From: Bradyrhizobium sp. SZCCT0153
GTDB taxonomy: Bacteria > Pseudomonadota > Alphaproteobacteria > Rhizobiales > Xanthobacteraceae
Length of the DNA stretch: 64,000 nucleotides
Assembly: GCF_018129995.1 (NCBI RefSeq)
Contig: NZ_JAFCKS010000004.1
Coordinates: 372,001 to 436,000 of the forward strand
Reading direction: 5' to 3'
The notes under the pieces were generated by a model, which made no database searches, had not been told where the DNA came from, and saw only the letters and a program-made list of their open reading frames with translations. Made by a program: the position numbers and the translations under genes. This document shows positions 33,597 to 42,209 of the stretch, in pieces (positions within the stretch are counted from its first letter, which is position 1; each line of letters begins with the position of its first letter).

Positions 33597-33960
33597 TAAA
33601 AGGCAAGTGGAGGCTTCTGTTGCCAGGTGCCTCCGAACCCCGCCTAACGGAGCTTAACCCGTTAGGACTTCAGAATGGTCTTTCAAACTGCGTTACGCAG
33701 CCTGAGCAACCGGAGCAAAGTTGTCGTTGGCAACTATTGCATAGCCCGATAACGGCGGAACAATACCGAGAAAAAGAACGCCCTTTACGCCCTCGTCGAT
33801 CCTATTTCGCCCCCGCCAAAACCCGCCTTTGGGCTCGCCCGCTAGTGGGCTTTGGTGGAGGCGCCGGGTACCGCCCCCGGGTCCGAATGGTTTATTGCGA
33901 CGACCGTTTATTTCCATAGCCGGCGAACCGGCACCCCCAATATAGGGGGCAAAGGTTTCA
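33597..33960 (-). ncRNA. ssrA: Transfer-messenger RNA, circularly permuted two-piece form
   Basis: Order on the minus strand: the acceptor piece comes first and ends at CCA 33855-33853, preceded by an arm with the T-loop GGCGGTA, the alphaproteobacterial signature. A spacer of about 38 bases follows, and then the coding piece starts at 33814. The acceptor stem pairs GGGGGCG (33814-33808) with CGCCTCC just before ACCA, with one G-U. The tag frame 33731-33693 encodes ANDNFAPVAQAA, then TAA. Further on, AACAGAA occurs in the pseudoknot region, another family signature. The outer ends (about 33960 and 33597) are approximate. Rescues stalled ribosomes. Confidence 0.93.
33693..33731 (-). other. ssrA: tmRNA proteolysis-tag reading frame
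   Basis: Resume codon GCC at 33731-33729 starts a 12-codon frame that gives ANDNFAPVAQAA and stops at TAA 33695-33693. With the alanine carried by the tmRNA itself, the tag is AANDNFAPVAQAA. The AA ending is typical of ClpXP-recognised tags. Confidence 0.9.
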
Positions 33961-34067
33961 AATGACAGGTGTTTCGAGCAGTCTTGGCGAGGTTCCCTTT
34001 GGATAGGTTCCGGACGGCTGTCCGGATGACCTTGGCCCCGCTGCCGCGCCCGTTCTAAGCTCCTGAC

Positions 34068-34673
34068 ATGTCCCTGGATTCCGCACCGGCCGCACAAGAG
34101 CCCGGTATCCCCACCGTCCATGCTTCTCCACCCGGCCTCGTCGCGCTGTTCCTGGCCTTCGCCCGGATGTCGCTGGCCGGCTTCGGCGGGGTTTTGGTGT
34201 TTGCCCGGCAGGCCATCGTCGAGCGGCACCGCTGGATGACGGCGGACCAGTTCAACGAGACCTTTGCGCTCTGCCACTTCCTGCCCGGGCCCAACATCGT
34301 CAATCTGTCGATGGTGTTCGGGTCGCGGCTGCGCGGGATCGCGGGCGGCGTTGCCGCCTTTACCGGGCTGCTGCTGCCGCCGACGCTGATCATGACTGTG
34401 CTTGCGATCGTCTACGCCAGGTTCGGCGATGTGGAGGTGCTGCGCCGCGTCCTGGCGGGCATCTCCTGTGCGGCGGTCGGCCTCTTGATCGCGGTGGTCT
34501 TCCGCATGATGACGCCGCTGCTCAAGCGGCTGGACGCCGTCGCGCTCATCCTGATGCTGGGGGTGTTCCTCGCCATCGGCGTCCTTCGCCTGCCGCTCCA
34601 GGCCGTGCTTCTGGTCGCGATCCCCCTGAGTGTCGGCGCCATCTTCCTGATGCGGCGGAAGGTAGCAGCATGA
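34068..34673 (+). CDS. Chromate transporter, first half (short-chain CHR)
   Basis: 201 residues. A single CHR domain: LFLAFARMSLAGFGGVLVFARQAIVE, then MTADQFNETFALCHFLPGPNIVNLS, a characteristic sequence of the ChrA superfamily, with five or six membrane segments. The stop overlaps the next gene (ATGA at 34670-34673), and that gene has the matching second domain. The pair therefore reproduces a full bidomain chromate transporter from two short genes. The family exports chromate or related oxyanions, but physiological substrates of such pairs are often unproven. Confidence 0.88.
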   Translation: MSLDSAPAAQEPGIPTVHASPPGLVALFLAFARMSLAGFGGVLVFARQAIVERHRWMTADQFNETFALCHFLPGPNIVNLSMVFGSRLRGIAGGVAAFTGLLLPPTLIMTVLAIVYARFGDVEVLRRVLAGISCAAVGLLIAVVFRMMTPLLKRLDAVALILMLGVFLAIGVLRLPLQAVLLVAIPLSVGAIFLMRRKVAA

Positions 34674-35200
34674 ACGCCGAGAACCCGATCTGGGCGCTGA
34701 TCTCCACCTTTGGTCTGATGTCGCTGTTTGCAGTCGGCGGTGCCGCGGCGGCGGTGCCCGAGATGCACCGCATCGCGGTCGAGGTGCATCACTGGATGAC
34801 GGACAAGCAGTTCGCCGACGCCTACGCGATCGCGCAGCTCTCGCCAGGTCCGAACGTGCTTATCGTGACGTTAATCGGCTATGCCGTCGCCGGCATTCCC
34901 GGTGCGCTGGCGGCGACGCTGGCGATGTGCCTGCCGACGGCGCTGCTTGCCTATTGTGTCAGCCGGCTCCTCAACCGGCCGAGCCGATCGCGCTGGCCCG
35001 GGCTGATTCAGGCTGCACTGGTTCCGCTCTCGATCGGATTGATGTCAGCCAGTGCCCTGATCCTGGCCCAGTCGACCGATCGCACGCTTGCTGCATTGCT
35101 CCTGACCGCGACCGTTGCGGTGATCGCCTCGGTCTCGCGCATCAATCCACTATGGCTTTTGCTCGTCGGAGGCCTGTTGGGTTTTGCTGGCATTGTGTAA
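34670..35200 (+). CDS. Chromate transporter, second half (short-chain CHR)
   Basis: 176 residues starting at ATG 34670, overlapping the first CHR gene by 4 bases. MSLFAVGGAAAAVPEMHRIAVE and MTDKQFADAYAIAQLSPGPNVLIVTLIG reproduce the CHR motif (F/L-A-x-G-G and Q-L-S-P-G-P-N). It probably forms a heterodimer with the product of the preceding gene. Membrane topology is opposite in the two halves of many CHR pairs; I cannot tell from sequence alone here. Confidence 0.88.
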   Translation: MNAENPIWALISTFGLMSLFAVGGAAAAVPEMHRIAVEVHHWMTDKQFADAYAIAQLSPGPNVLIVTLIGYAVAGIPGALAATLAMCLPTALLAYCVSRLLNRPSRSRWPGLIQAALVPLSIGLMSASALILAQSTDRTLAALLLTATVAVIASVSRINPLWLLLVGGLLGFAGIV

Positions 35201-35294
35201 TGAAAATCGCTAGGCAGTGATCCGGGCGGGGGATCGTTTTCCAGCCGATTAGAACAACATTGCTCGTGACTTACGGGTCGCGGAGGAGACAGGC

Positions 35295-36056
35295 ATGGCC
35301 GATACGATGGGCCACTCGGCGACAGCCAACCGAAACACGTCGGTGGTGATCAGCTTTTGTCTGCTGGCCATAGCGCCGCAGATTTTCGAATTCATCTGGT
35401 CGTTCGGGACGATCTTTGGCTGGGGCGCCGGACGTGGCCCGGCCGCCATCGTGATCAGCCACGCTGCGGCGCTGCTCGCGGGCGCGCCCGGCGCGTTACT
35501 CGGGGTGGTCGGCGGTGACACCAAGAAGGCGTCATCCGATGTGCTGCTGGCGCTGATCTATTCCTATCCGATCTTTGCGGTCGCGATCCTCACGATCTTC
35601 ATGACGATCAGGTCGGCGCAGGACTATGTCGGCGGTATCGTTCTGATGGCGCTCGCCTTGTTCGCGCTGTGGGCCTCCAGCGATTTGCAGGGTATGCGCG
35701 GCTTCTCCTTTGGCGCCGGCACGGCGCCGCGAATGTTTGGCGGGCTCCTCGTCGCACTTGGCGCCGGCATCGCGTTGACGGGACTGCTGACCGATGGGCC
35801 GAACATGGCGCACTATGCCTGGCGTGGGCCGCTCTTCGTGATGGTCTCGATCGTCTTCTTCGCGCTGGCGATCCGTCCGCTTGGGGTGGTGGTTTCGGCA
35901 TTCACGAGCTTCCTGATCGCGGCGATGGGCACGCATGAGACGCGCTGGGTCGAAACGATCATCGTCGGCGCCTGCCTGACGGCCGGCTGCGCAATTCTAT
36001 TCCCCTACGTGCTCGGATTGCCGATGCCGATGTTCCCGCGTTTCCTGGTCCAGTGA
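35295..36056 (+). CDS. TctB-type tripartite tricarboxylate transporter subunit with N-terminal extension
   Basis: 253 residues. The last 150 (GIVLMALALFALWASSDLQG and then GAGTAPRMFGGLLVALGAGIA) match the small TctB membrane subunit, which is usually about 150 residues. The first 100 add two or three extra membrane segments (SVVISFCLLAIAPQIFEFIW and IVISHAAALLAGAPGALLG) that I do not recognise as part of TctB. The TctA gene starts 7 bases after its stop. No TctC receptor gene is in the window. The substrate is probably a carboxylate. Confidence 0.78.
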   Translation: MADTMGHSATANRNTSVVISFCLLAIAPQIFEFIWSFGTIFGWGAGRGPAAIVISHAAALLAGAPGALLGVVGGDTKKASSDVLLALIYSYPIFAVAILTIFMTIRSAQDYVGGIVLMALALFALWASSDLQGMRGFSFGAGTAPRMFGGLLVALGAGIALTGLLTDGPNMAHYAWRGPLFVMVSIVFFALAIRPLGVVVSAFTSFLIAAMGTHETRWVETIIVGACLTAGCAILFPYVLGLPMPMFPRFLVQ

Positions 36057-36063
36057 GGGCGTA

Positions 36064-37578
36064 ATGGATATTTTTGCCAACCTCGCTCACGGGTTCGCCG
36101 TCGCGCTTTCTCCGATCAACCTCCTGATGTGCCTGATCGGTGCCCTCGTCGGCACGCTGGTCGGCGTTCTCCCGGGTATCGGCACCATTGCGACGGTCGC
36201 AATGCTGCTGCCGATCACCTTCGGACTGCCGCCGGTCGGCGCCTTGATCATGCTCGCCGGCATCTATTACGGCGCGCAATATGGCGGTTCGACCACGTCG
36301 ATCCTCGTGAACATACCGGGCGAGGCGACATCGGTCGTCACCGCCATCGACGGTCACCAGATGGCCAAGCAGGGCCGTGCCGGCCCGGCGCTGGCGATCG
36401 CGGCGATCGGCTCGTTCTTCGCCGGCTGCGTTGCGACCGTGCTCATCGCCGTGCTCGGCGCGCCGCTGACCAAGCTTGCGTTGGCGTTCGGCCCGGCCGA
36501 ATATTTCTCGCTGATGGTGCTCGGCCTGATCTTCGCGGTGGTGCTGGCCAAGGGCTCGGTGCTGAAGGCGATCGCGATGATCGTATTCGGTCTGCTCTTG
36601 TCGATGGTCGGCTCCGACATCGAGACCGGCGCCTCGCGCATGGCCTTCAACATTCCGGAGCTTGCCGATGGTCTCGGCTTCGCGACGGTTGCGATGGGCG
36701 TGTTCGGCTTCGCCGAGATCATCCGCAATCTCGACGCCGGCGCCGAGATGAACCGCGATCTCGTGCAGCAGAAGATCACCGGCCTGATGCCGACCAGGAA
36801 GGATCTGAAAGACTCGGCGCCTGCGATCCTGCGCGGCACGGTGCTCGGCTCGATCCTCGGCATCCTGCCGGGCGGCGGTGCTGTGATCGCCTCGTTCGCG
36901 GCCTATACACTCGAGAAGAAGATCGCCAAGGACCCGTCGCGGTTCGGCCGCGGCGCGATCGAGGGTGTGGCGGCGCCGGAAAGCGCCAACAACGCCGCAG
37001 CGCAGACGTCTTTCATCCCGCTGCTCACGCTCGGCATCCCGCCGAACGCGGTGATGGCGCTGATGGTGGGCGCGATGACCATCCATGGCATCGTGCCGGG
37101 TCCGCAGGTGATGCAGAAGCAACCCGACCTCGTCTGGGGCATGATCGCCTCGATGTGGATCGGCAATCTGATGCTGATCATCATCAACCTGCCGCTGGTC
37201 GGAATCTGGGTGCGGCTCTTGCGCGTGCCTTACCGGCTGATGTTCCCCTCGATCGTGATCTTCTGTGCGATCGGCATCTACTCGGTGAACAACGCGCCGG
37301 TCGACGTCATCCTCGCGGGTGTCTTTGGCCTGGTCGGCTATTGGCTGATCAAGCACGATTTCGAGCCGGCGCCGCTGCTGCTCGGCATGGTGCTCGGACC
37401 GCTGATGGAAGAGAACCTGCGCCGAGCACTTCTGATCTCGCGCGGCGATTGGAGCGTGTTCCTGACGCGTCCTCTGTCGGCGGTGCTGCTCGCGATTGCG
37501 GCCTTCCTGCTGGTGCTGACGCTGTTGCCCATGCTGCGTGCCAAGCGCGATGAGGTGTTCACCGAATCCGAGAACTGA
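36064..37578 (+). CDS. TctA-type tripartite tricarboxylate transporter large subunit
   Basis: 504 residues starting at ATG 36064. GALVGTLVGVLPGIGTIATVAMLLP and GIYYGAQYGGSTTSILVNIPGE are standard TctA signatures, and a second, mirrored block has GTVLGSILGILPGGGAVIASF, so both halves are present. About 12 membrane segments. It carries the solute in tripartite tricarboxylate transporters together with TctB and a periplasmic TctC receptor, usually with a sodium or proton gradient. Coupled to the TctB gene. A strong terminator follows at 37651-37686. Confidence 0.95.
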   Translation: MDIFANLAHGFAVALSPINLLMCLIGALVGTLVGVLPGIGTIATVAMLLPITFGLPPVGALIMLAGIYYGAQYGGSTTSILVNIPGEATSVVTAIDGHQMAKQGRAGPALAIAAIGSFFAGCVATVLIAVLGAPLTKLALAFGPAEYFSLMVLGLIFAVVLAKGSVLKAIAMIVFGLLLSMVGSDIETGASRMAFNIPELADGLGFATVAMGVFGFAEIIRNLDAGAEMNRDLVQQKITGLMPTRKDLKDSAPAILRGTVLGSILGILPGGGAVIASFAAYTLEKKIAKDPSRFGRGAIEGVAAPESANNAAAQTSFIPLLTLGIPPNAVMALMVGAMTIHGIVPGPQVMQKQPDLVWGMIASMWIGNLMLIIINLPLVGIWVRLLRVPYRLMFPSIVIFCAIGIYSVNNAPVDVILAGVFGLVGYWLIKHDFEPAPLLLGMVLGPLMEENLRRALLISRGDWSVFLTRPLSAVLLAIAAFLLVLTLLPMLRAKRDEVFTESEN

Positions 37579-37650
37579 GGGCGACGCGCCAGCGTCGGCG
37601 CCGTAGCTCAAACCCAAGCCGGCAAATTAGCCAGCAGGATCAAGCTGATA

Positions 37651-37690
37651 GGCAAGGGGGCGGAGCGCAGGTTCCGCCCCCTTGCCGTTT
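37651..37690 (+). terminator. Strong hairpin after tctA
   Basis: GGCAAGGGGGCGGA at 37651-37664 pairs perfectly, over 14 bases, with TCCGCCCCCTTGCC at 37673-37686 around an 8-base loop, followed by GTTTG. It lies 73 bases past the tctA stop and ahead of thyA. Confidence 0.75.
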
Positions 37691-37802
37691 GCACCGAGAG
37701 CGCTCACTTTTCCGGGTATAATGCAAAAGGATGGCGAATCGCCGCTGTCGCAGTGCGGAGGCGGTCGTTAAATTCGCCGCCTTCCCAAAGGCTCAGTTGC
37801 AC

Positions 37803-38597
37803 ATGCACCAATATCAGGACCTGCTCGAGCGGATTCTTTCAGACGGCGCCGAGAAAACCGACCGGACCGGCACCGGCACGCTGTCGGTGTTCGGCCATCA
37901 GATGCGCTTCAACCTGTCCGCCGGTTTCCCGATGCTGACCACCAAGCGGCTGCCGCTGAAGGCGATCGTGCATGAGCTGCTGTGGTTCCTGAAGGGTGAC
38001 ACCAACATCAAATATCTGCGCGACAAGGGCGTCAGCATCTGGGACGAGTGGGCGGACGCCAATGGCGATCTCGGACCCGTCTACGGCCATCAATGGCGTT
38101 CCTGGCCCGCGCCGGACGGGCGCAGCATCGACCAGATCGCTAACGTGGTCGACATGATCAAGCGCAATCCGGACTCCCGCCGCCTGATCGTCTCGGCCTG
38201 GAATCCGGCCGAGGTCGACAAGATGGCGCTGCCGCCGTGCCATTGCCTGTTCCAGTTCTACGTCGCCAACGGCAAGCTATCGTGCCAGCTCTACCAGCGC
38301 TCGGCCGACGTGTTCCTCGGCGTGCCCTTCAACATCGCGTCCTATGCGCTGCTCACCATGATGGTCGCGCAGGTCACCGGCCTGAAGCCCGGCGACTTCG
38401 TGCATTCGTTCGGCGATACCCACCTCTATTCCAACCATCTGGAGCAGGCGCGGCTCCAGCTCACGCGCGCGCCGCGCGCGCTGCCGGTGATGCGGATCAA
38501 TCCCGACGTGAAGGACATCTTCTCCTTCCGCTACGAGGATTTCGAGCTCGTCGGCTACGACCCGCATCCGCACATCAAGGCGGAAGTCGCGGTCTAG
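37803..38597 (+). CDS. thyA: Thymidylate synthase
   Basis: 264 residues from ATG 37803, the length of ThyA; a 24-codon upstream extension from 37731 is not conserved. MHQYQDLLERILSDG, DRTGTGTLSVFGHQMRFNL and the catalytic loop PPCHCLFQFYV (nucleophilic Cys) are all present, as is the RSADVFLGVPFNIASYA signature. It makes dTMP from dUMP with methylene-tetrahydrofolate, which becomes dihydrofolate. The downstream folA gene recycles that dihydrofolate, so the cluster is functionally coherent. Confidence 0.98.
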   Translation: MHQYQDLLERILSDGAEKTDRTGTGTLSVFGHQMRFNLSAGFPMLTTKRLPLKAIVHELLWFLKGDTNIKYLRDKGVSIWDEWADANGDLGPVYGHQWRSWPAPDGRSIDQIANVVDMIKRNPDSRRLIVSAWNPAEVDKMALPPCHCLFQFYVANGKLSCQLYQRSADVFLGVPFNIASYALLTMMVAQVTGLKPGDFVHSFGDTHLYSNHLEQARLQLTRAPRALPVMRINPDVKDIFSFRYEDFELVGYDPHPHIKAEVAV

Positions 38598-38602
38598 CGT
38601 CG

Positions 38603-39088
38603 ATGTCGCTCAACATCCGCCGCGCGCGTCCCGGCGAAGCCGGACTCGTTCTCGCGTTCATTCGGGAGCTTGCCGAATACGAAAAGCTTTCGCACGAGGT
38701 CGAGGCGACCGAGGCGATGATCGAGGAGGCTTTGTTCGCTGACGATCCGCGGCTCTTCTGTGCGATCGCCGAATGGAATGGCGAGCCGGCCGGCTTTGCG
38801 GTGTGGTTTCTCAATTTCTCCACCTTCAGCGGCCGCTACGGCATCTATCTCGAAGATCTCTACGTGCGGCCGCCGCATCGGGGCAGGGGCCTCGGCAAGG
38901 CGCTGCTGGTCTATCTGGCGAAGCAATGCGTCGAGAACGGCTGGTCGCGGCTGCAATGGGCGGTGCTGGACTGGAACGCCCCGTCGATCGCATTCTACAG
39001 ATCGCTCGGCGCCGTCATGCTGGACGATTGGACGCTGTGCCGCGTCGCCGGGCCTGCGCTGACACGACTTGCCGGGAGCCAATCCTGA
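38603..39088 (+). CDS. GNAT family N-acetyltransferase
   Basis: 161 residues from ATG 38603, 5 bases after thyA. The GNAT fold is clear: IRRARPGEAGLVLAFIRELAEYEKL at the start, IYLEDLYVRPPHRGRGLGKALLVYLA with the R-G-x-G-x-G-K acetyl-CoA loop, and W-A-V-L-D-W-N-A-P-S-I-A-F-Y near the C-terminus. This arrangement is like the diamine (spermidine/spermine) acetyltransferase branch, though the acceptor is unproven. It overlaps the folA start by 1 base, so it is part of the thyA-folA operon. Confidence 0.88.
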   Translation: MSLNIRRARPGEAGLVLAFIRELAEYEKLSHEVEATEAMIEEALFADDPRLFCAIAEWNGEPAGFAVWFLNFSTFSGRYGIYLEDLYVRPPHRGRGLGKALLVYLAKQCVENGWSRLQWAVLDWNAPSIAFYRSLGAVMLDDWTLCRVAGPALTRLAGSQS

Positions 39089-39597
39089 TGGAGATCGTCT
39101 TCGTCGTTGCGATCGCGGAGAACGGCGTCATCGGCGCCGGCAACGCGATCCCGTGGCGATTGAAATCCGACATGGCGCGTTTCAAGGCGCTCACGATCGG
39201 CAAGCCCGTGATCATGGGCCGCAAGACCTTCGAATCCCTGCGCCGGCCGCTGCCGGGCCGCACCAACATCGTCGTCACGCGCGATGCGGGCTATCGCGCC
39301 AATGGTGCCATCGTCACGACGTCGGCTGCCGATGCAGGGATGGTCGCGCGCGGCGATGCCCTGCGGCGTTCGGTCGCCGAGATCGCGGTGATCGGCGGCG
39401 CCGAAATCTATCGGCAATGGCTCGATCGCGCCGATCGCCTCGAAATCACCGAAGTGCATGCGCGTCCCGAAGGCGACACGCATTTCGACATCGACAAGGC
39501 GGAATGGGATGAGGTGGCGCGCGTCCGCCATCCTGCCGGCCCCGACGACGGCGCCGACTTCTCCTATGTGACATATCGTCGGCGGCGGCCCCATTAA
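39088..39597 (+). CDS. folA: Dihydrofolate reductase
   Basis: 169 residues, with ATG 39088 overlapping the stop of the upstream GNAT gene by 1 base. IVFVVAIAENGVIGAGNAIPWRLKSDM and IGKPVIMGRKTFESL are the DHFR hallmarks (substrate loop Trp and the KPVIMGRKT segment), and IAVIGGAEIYRQW supplies the NADPH glycine pair. It reduces dihydrofolate to tetrahydrofolate with NADPH, directly complementing ThyA. Length is standard. Confidence 0.97.
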   Translation: MEIVFVVAIAENGVIGAGNAIPWRLKSDMARFKALTIGKPVIMGRKTFESLRRPLPGRTNIVVTRDAGYRANGAIVTTSAADAGMVARGDALRRSVAEIAVIGGAEIYRQWLDRADRLEITEVHARPEGDTHFDIDKAEWDEVARVRHPAGPDDGADFSYVTYRRRRPH

Positions 39598-39755
39598 CCG
39601 CTTTTGCCAATGTTTACATTGACTTTTTCGTGCCCGAGCATAGCTCGGAGGGCGGCGAGGGCTGCGTTGTAAGGGACCTGCCTGTCCCCTATAAAGCCGG
39701 ACCAGACAATGCGGGCCGGATCAGTTTTAATCCGGTCTGCCGAGGAGAACGTCGA

Positions 39756-40895
39756 ATGCCGTGGAAGAATCAGGGCGGTGGCCCGTGGGGCTCGGGTCCA
39801 AAGGGACCATGGGGCTCAGGCCCGCAACCGGTCGGGCCGAGGCCGCCGGATCTGGAAGACCTTCTGCGGCGCGGTCAGGACCGCCTTCAGCAGATCATGC
39901 CGGGTGGCTATTTCTCCGGCATCGGCATCACGCTGATCCTGCTCATCATCGTCGCGCTCTGGCTGTTGTCGGGCTTTTTCCGCGTGCAGTCTGAAGAACA
40001 AGGCGTCGTGCTGCGCTTTGGCAAGCACGTGCGGACCGTGGACCCGGGCCTGAATTATCACCTGCCCTATCCGATCGAGACAGTGCTGCTGCCGAAGGCG
40101 CTACGCGTCTCCACCATCTCCATCGGCATGACACTGATCGACGATCCGGCCCGGCGTGGCCGCTCCATCCGCGACGTGCCGGAAGAGAGCCTGATGCTGA
40201 CCGGCGACGAGAACATCGTCGATGTCGACTTTACCGTGCTTTGGCGCATCAAGCCGAACGGCGTCGGCAACTTCCTCTTCAACATCCAGAACCCCGAAGG
40301 CACTGTGAAGGCCATCGCCGAGAGCGCGATGCGCGAAGTGATCGGCCGCTCCAACATCCAGCCGATCCTGACCGGGGCGCGGACGCAGACCGAAAGCACC
40401 GTGCAGGACTTGATGCAGAAGACGCTCGACAACTACGGCGCCGGCATCCAGATCGCCCAGGTGCAGATGCAGAAGGTCGATCCGCCCGCACAGGTGATCG
40501 ATGCGTTCCGCGACGTGCAGGCGGCGCGCGCCAACCTCGAGCAGTTGCAGAACGAAGCGCAGACCTACGCCAACAAGGTGGTGCCGGAGGCGCGCGGCCG
40601 CGCGGCTCAGATCGTGCAGGCGGCCGAAGGCTACAAGGAGCAGGCGGTTGCCGAGGCCAAGGGCCAGAGCTCGCGCTTCCTGAAGGTGTACGAGGAATAC
40701 AAGAAGGCGCCCGACGTGACGCGTGAACGGATTTATCTGGAGACGATGGAGCGCGTGCTCGGCGGCTCGGAAAAGCTGATCTATGACGGAAGCTCCTCGG
40801 GGCAGGGTGTCGTGCCCTATCTTCCGCTCAACGAATTGACGCCCAAGCGGCCGTCCACGACGACCGGCCAGCAGTCGAGCGGAGGCAGCCGATGA
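39756..40895 (+). CDS. hflK: HflK, SPFH-family protease modulator
   Basis: 379 residues from ATG 39756 with GAGGAGA upstream; an extension from 39630 is unlikely. A Gly/Pro/Trp-rich N-terminus (WGSGPKGPWGSG), one membrane helix at about 60-80, and an SPFH/band-7 domain (QSEEQGVVLRFGKHVRTVDPG) are characteristic, followed by a long charged helix. HflK with HflC forms a large periplasmic complex around FtsH and limits its proteolysis of membrane proteins. The gene overlaps hflC (ATGA). Confidence 0.96.
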   Translation: MPWKNQGGGPWGSGPKGPWGSGPQPVGPRPPDLEDLLRRGQDRLQQIMPGGYFSGIGITLILLIIVALWLLSGFFRVQSEEQGVVLRFGKHVRTVDPGLNYHLPYPIETVLLPKALRVSTISIGMTLIDDPARRGRSIRDVPEESLMLTGDENIVDVDFTVLWRIKPNGVGNFLFNIQNPEGTVKAIAESAMREVIGRSNIQPILTGARTQTESTVQDLMQKTLDNYGAGIQIAQVQMQKVDPPAQVIDAFRDVQAARANLEQLQNEAQTYANKVVPEARGRAAQIVQAAEGYKEQAVAEAKGQSSRFLKVYEEYKKAPDVTRERIYLETMERVLGGSEKLIYDGSSSGQGVVPYLPLNELTPKRPSTTTGQQSSGGSR

Positions 40896-41788
40896 GGTCT
40901 CCGGTCACAGGTATCGTCGCGCTTCTCGGACTTCTGCTGGTCGTGATCGTCGCCTACATGTCGCTGTTCACGGTGCAACAGACCGAGCAGACCATAGTGC
41001 TGCAGTTCGGCAAGCCGGTGGACGTCGTCACCGATCCCGGGCTGCATTTCAAGGCTCCGTGGAACTCGGTGATCAACATCGACAAGCGGATTCTCGACCT
41101 GGAGAATCCCTCTCAGGAGGTCATCGCCTCCGACCAGAAGCGCCTCGTGGTCGACGCCTTCGCGCGTTACCGGATCAAGGACGCGTTGCGTTTCTATCAG
41201 AGCGTCGGTTCGATCCAGGCGGCCAACCTCCAGCTCACGTCGCTCTTGAACGCGGCGCTGCGCCGCGTTCTCGGCGAGGTCAACTTCATCACCGTCGTGC
41301 GTGACGAGCGCGAGAAGCTGATGGGGCGGATCCGCGAGCAACTCGACCGTGAGGCCGACGGCTACGGCATCGAGGTCGTCGACGTCCGCATCCGTCGCGC
41401 CGATCTGCCGGAGCAGAACAGCCAGGCGGTCTACCAGCGCATGCAGACCGAACGTCAGCGTGAAGCCGCCGAATTCCGCGCGCAGGGCGGTCAGAAGGCG
41501 CAGGAGATCCGCTCCAAGGCCGATCGCGAGGCGACGGTGATCATTGCCGAAGCGAACTCGACCGCCGAACAGACGCGCGGCGTCGGTGACGCCGAGCGCA
41601 ACCGTCTGTTCGCGGAGGCCTACGGCAAGGATGCCGACTTCTTCGCCTTCTACCGGTCGATGACGGCCTATGAGAACGGGCTGCGCTCGAGCGACACCCG
41701 CTTCCTCTTGCGCCCGGACTCGGATTTCTTCCGGTATTTCAGCAACCCGAGCGGCAAGACGGCGACCGAGACACCGGCGAAGCCGTGA
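40892..41788 (+). CDS. hflC: HflC, SPFH-family protease modulator
   Basis: 298 residues starting at ATG 40892, overlapping the hflK stop. An N-terminal membrane helix (IVALLGLLLVVIVAYMSLF) precedes a band-7 domain starting QQTEQTIVLQFGKPVDVVTDPG, ending in a helix rich in Glu, Arg and Ala (QTERQREAAEFRAQGGQKA). It partners HflK at FtsH. The tail after 285 is short and polar. Confidence is high. Confidence 0.96.
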   Translation: MRSPVTGIVALLGLLLVVIVAYMSLFTVQQTEQTIVLQFGKPVDVVTDPGLHFKAPWNSVINIDKRILDLENPSQEVIASDQKRLVVDAFARYRIKDALRFYQSVGSIQAANLQLTSLLNAALRRVLGEVNFITVVRDEREKLMGRIREQLDREADGYGIEVVDVRIRRADLPEQNSQAVYQRMQTERQREAAEFRAQGGQKAQEIRSKADREATVIIAEANSTAEQTRGVGDAERNRLFAEAYGKDADFFAFYRSMTAYENGLRSSDTRFLLRPDSDFFRYFSNPSGKTATETPAKP

Positions 41789-41858
41789 GCTAGACAGAGG
41801 GCGGCAGTTCTGCCGCCCTTCGTCCAGACAAGAGAGCACAACGGGAGGTTCCAATCCG

Positions 41859-42065
41859 ATGAGGTCCATTGCGTTCGCCGACTTCCTCATCGGCTTAGGC
41901 ATCCTGTTCGTGCTGGAAGGCTTGATGTTTGCGGCCAGTCCGGCCTGGATGCGCAAGGCCATGAAAAGCGCCATGGCCACCCCCGACAACGTCCTGCGGG
42001 CGGTCGGGATCGGTTCGGCCGTGGCCGGCTTGATCCTGATCTGGGTTATGCGACGTCCAATTTAG
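41859..42065 (+). CDS. DUF2065 family small membrane protein
   Basis: 68 residues from ATG 41859, with GGGAGG at 41843-41848. Two hydrophobic segments: FADFLIGLGILFVLEGLMFAA and VGIGSAVAGLILIWVMR, around PAWMRKAMKSAMATPD. This matches DUF2065 (YjeT-like), a small membrane protein that is regularly encoded next to hflKC in proteobacteria. Function is not established. It lies between hflC and degP. Confidence 0.85.
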   Translation: MRSIAFADFLIGLGILFVLEGLMFAASPAWMRKAMKSAMATPDNVLRAVGIGSAVAGLILIWVMRRPI

Positions 42066-42209
42066 CCACAGCGCCAACGCCAAAGTGAAGGCGAGAGACC
42101 GGTTTTCGCCTTATTATCCGGGTGTTGAGGCCTGTTGAGGTCCGCGCTTGCGCCGTCCCCCCGTTCGAGCGCAGTCTTGACGCCGAATCCTTGTTTTCTG
42201 GAGATCACA

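Noticed and set aside
33620..33920. Small open frames over the ssrA gene
   Set aside because: The region is explained by tmRNA structure; only the 12-codon tag frame is translated.
33940..33958. TATATT with an upstream TTGAAA as a promoter for ssrA
   Set aside because: The spacing of about 11 bases is too short for a sigma-70 promoter, and TATATT sits in the loop of a CCCCC/GGGGG hairpin, so it is more probably part of the RNA structure.
35959..37617. A 552-residue frame antisense to tctA
   Set aside because: The residue mix (Arg, Asp, His, Gln) indicates a shadow of the membrane gene; TctA motifs are on the plus strand.
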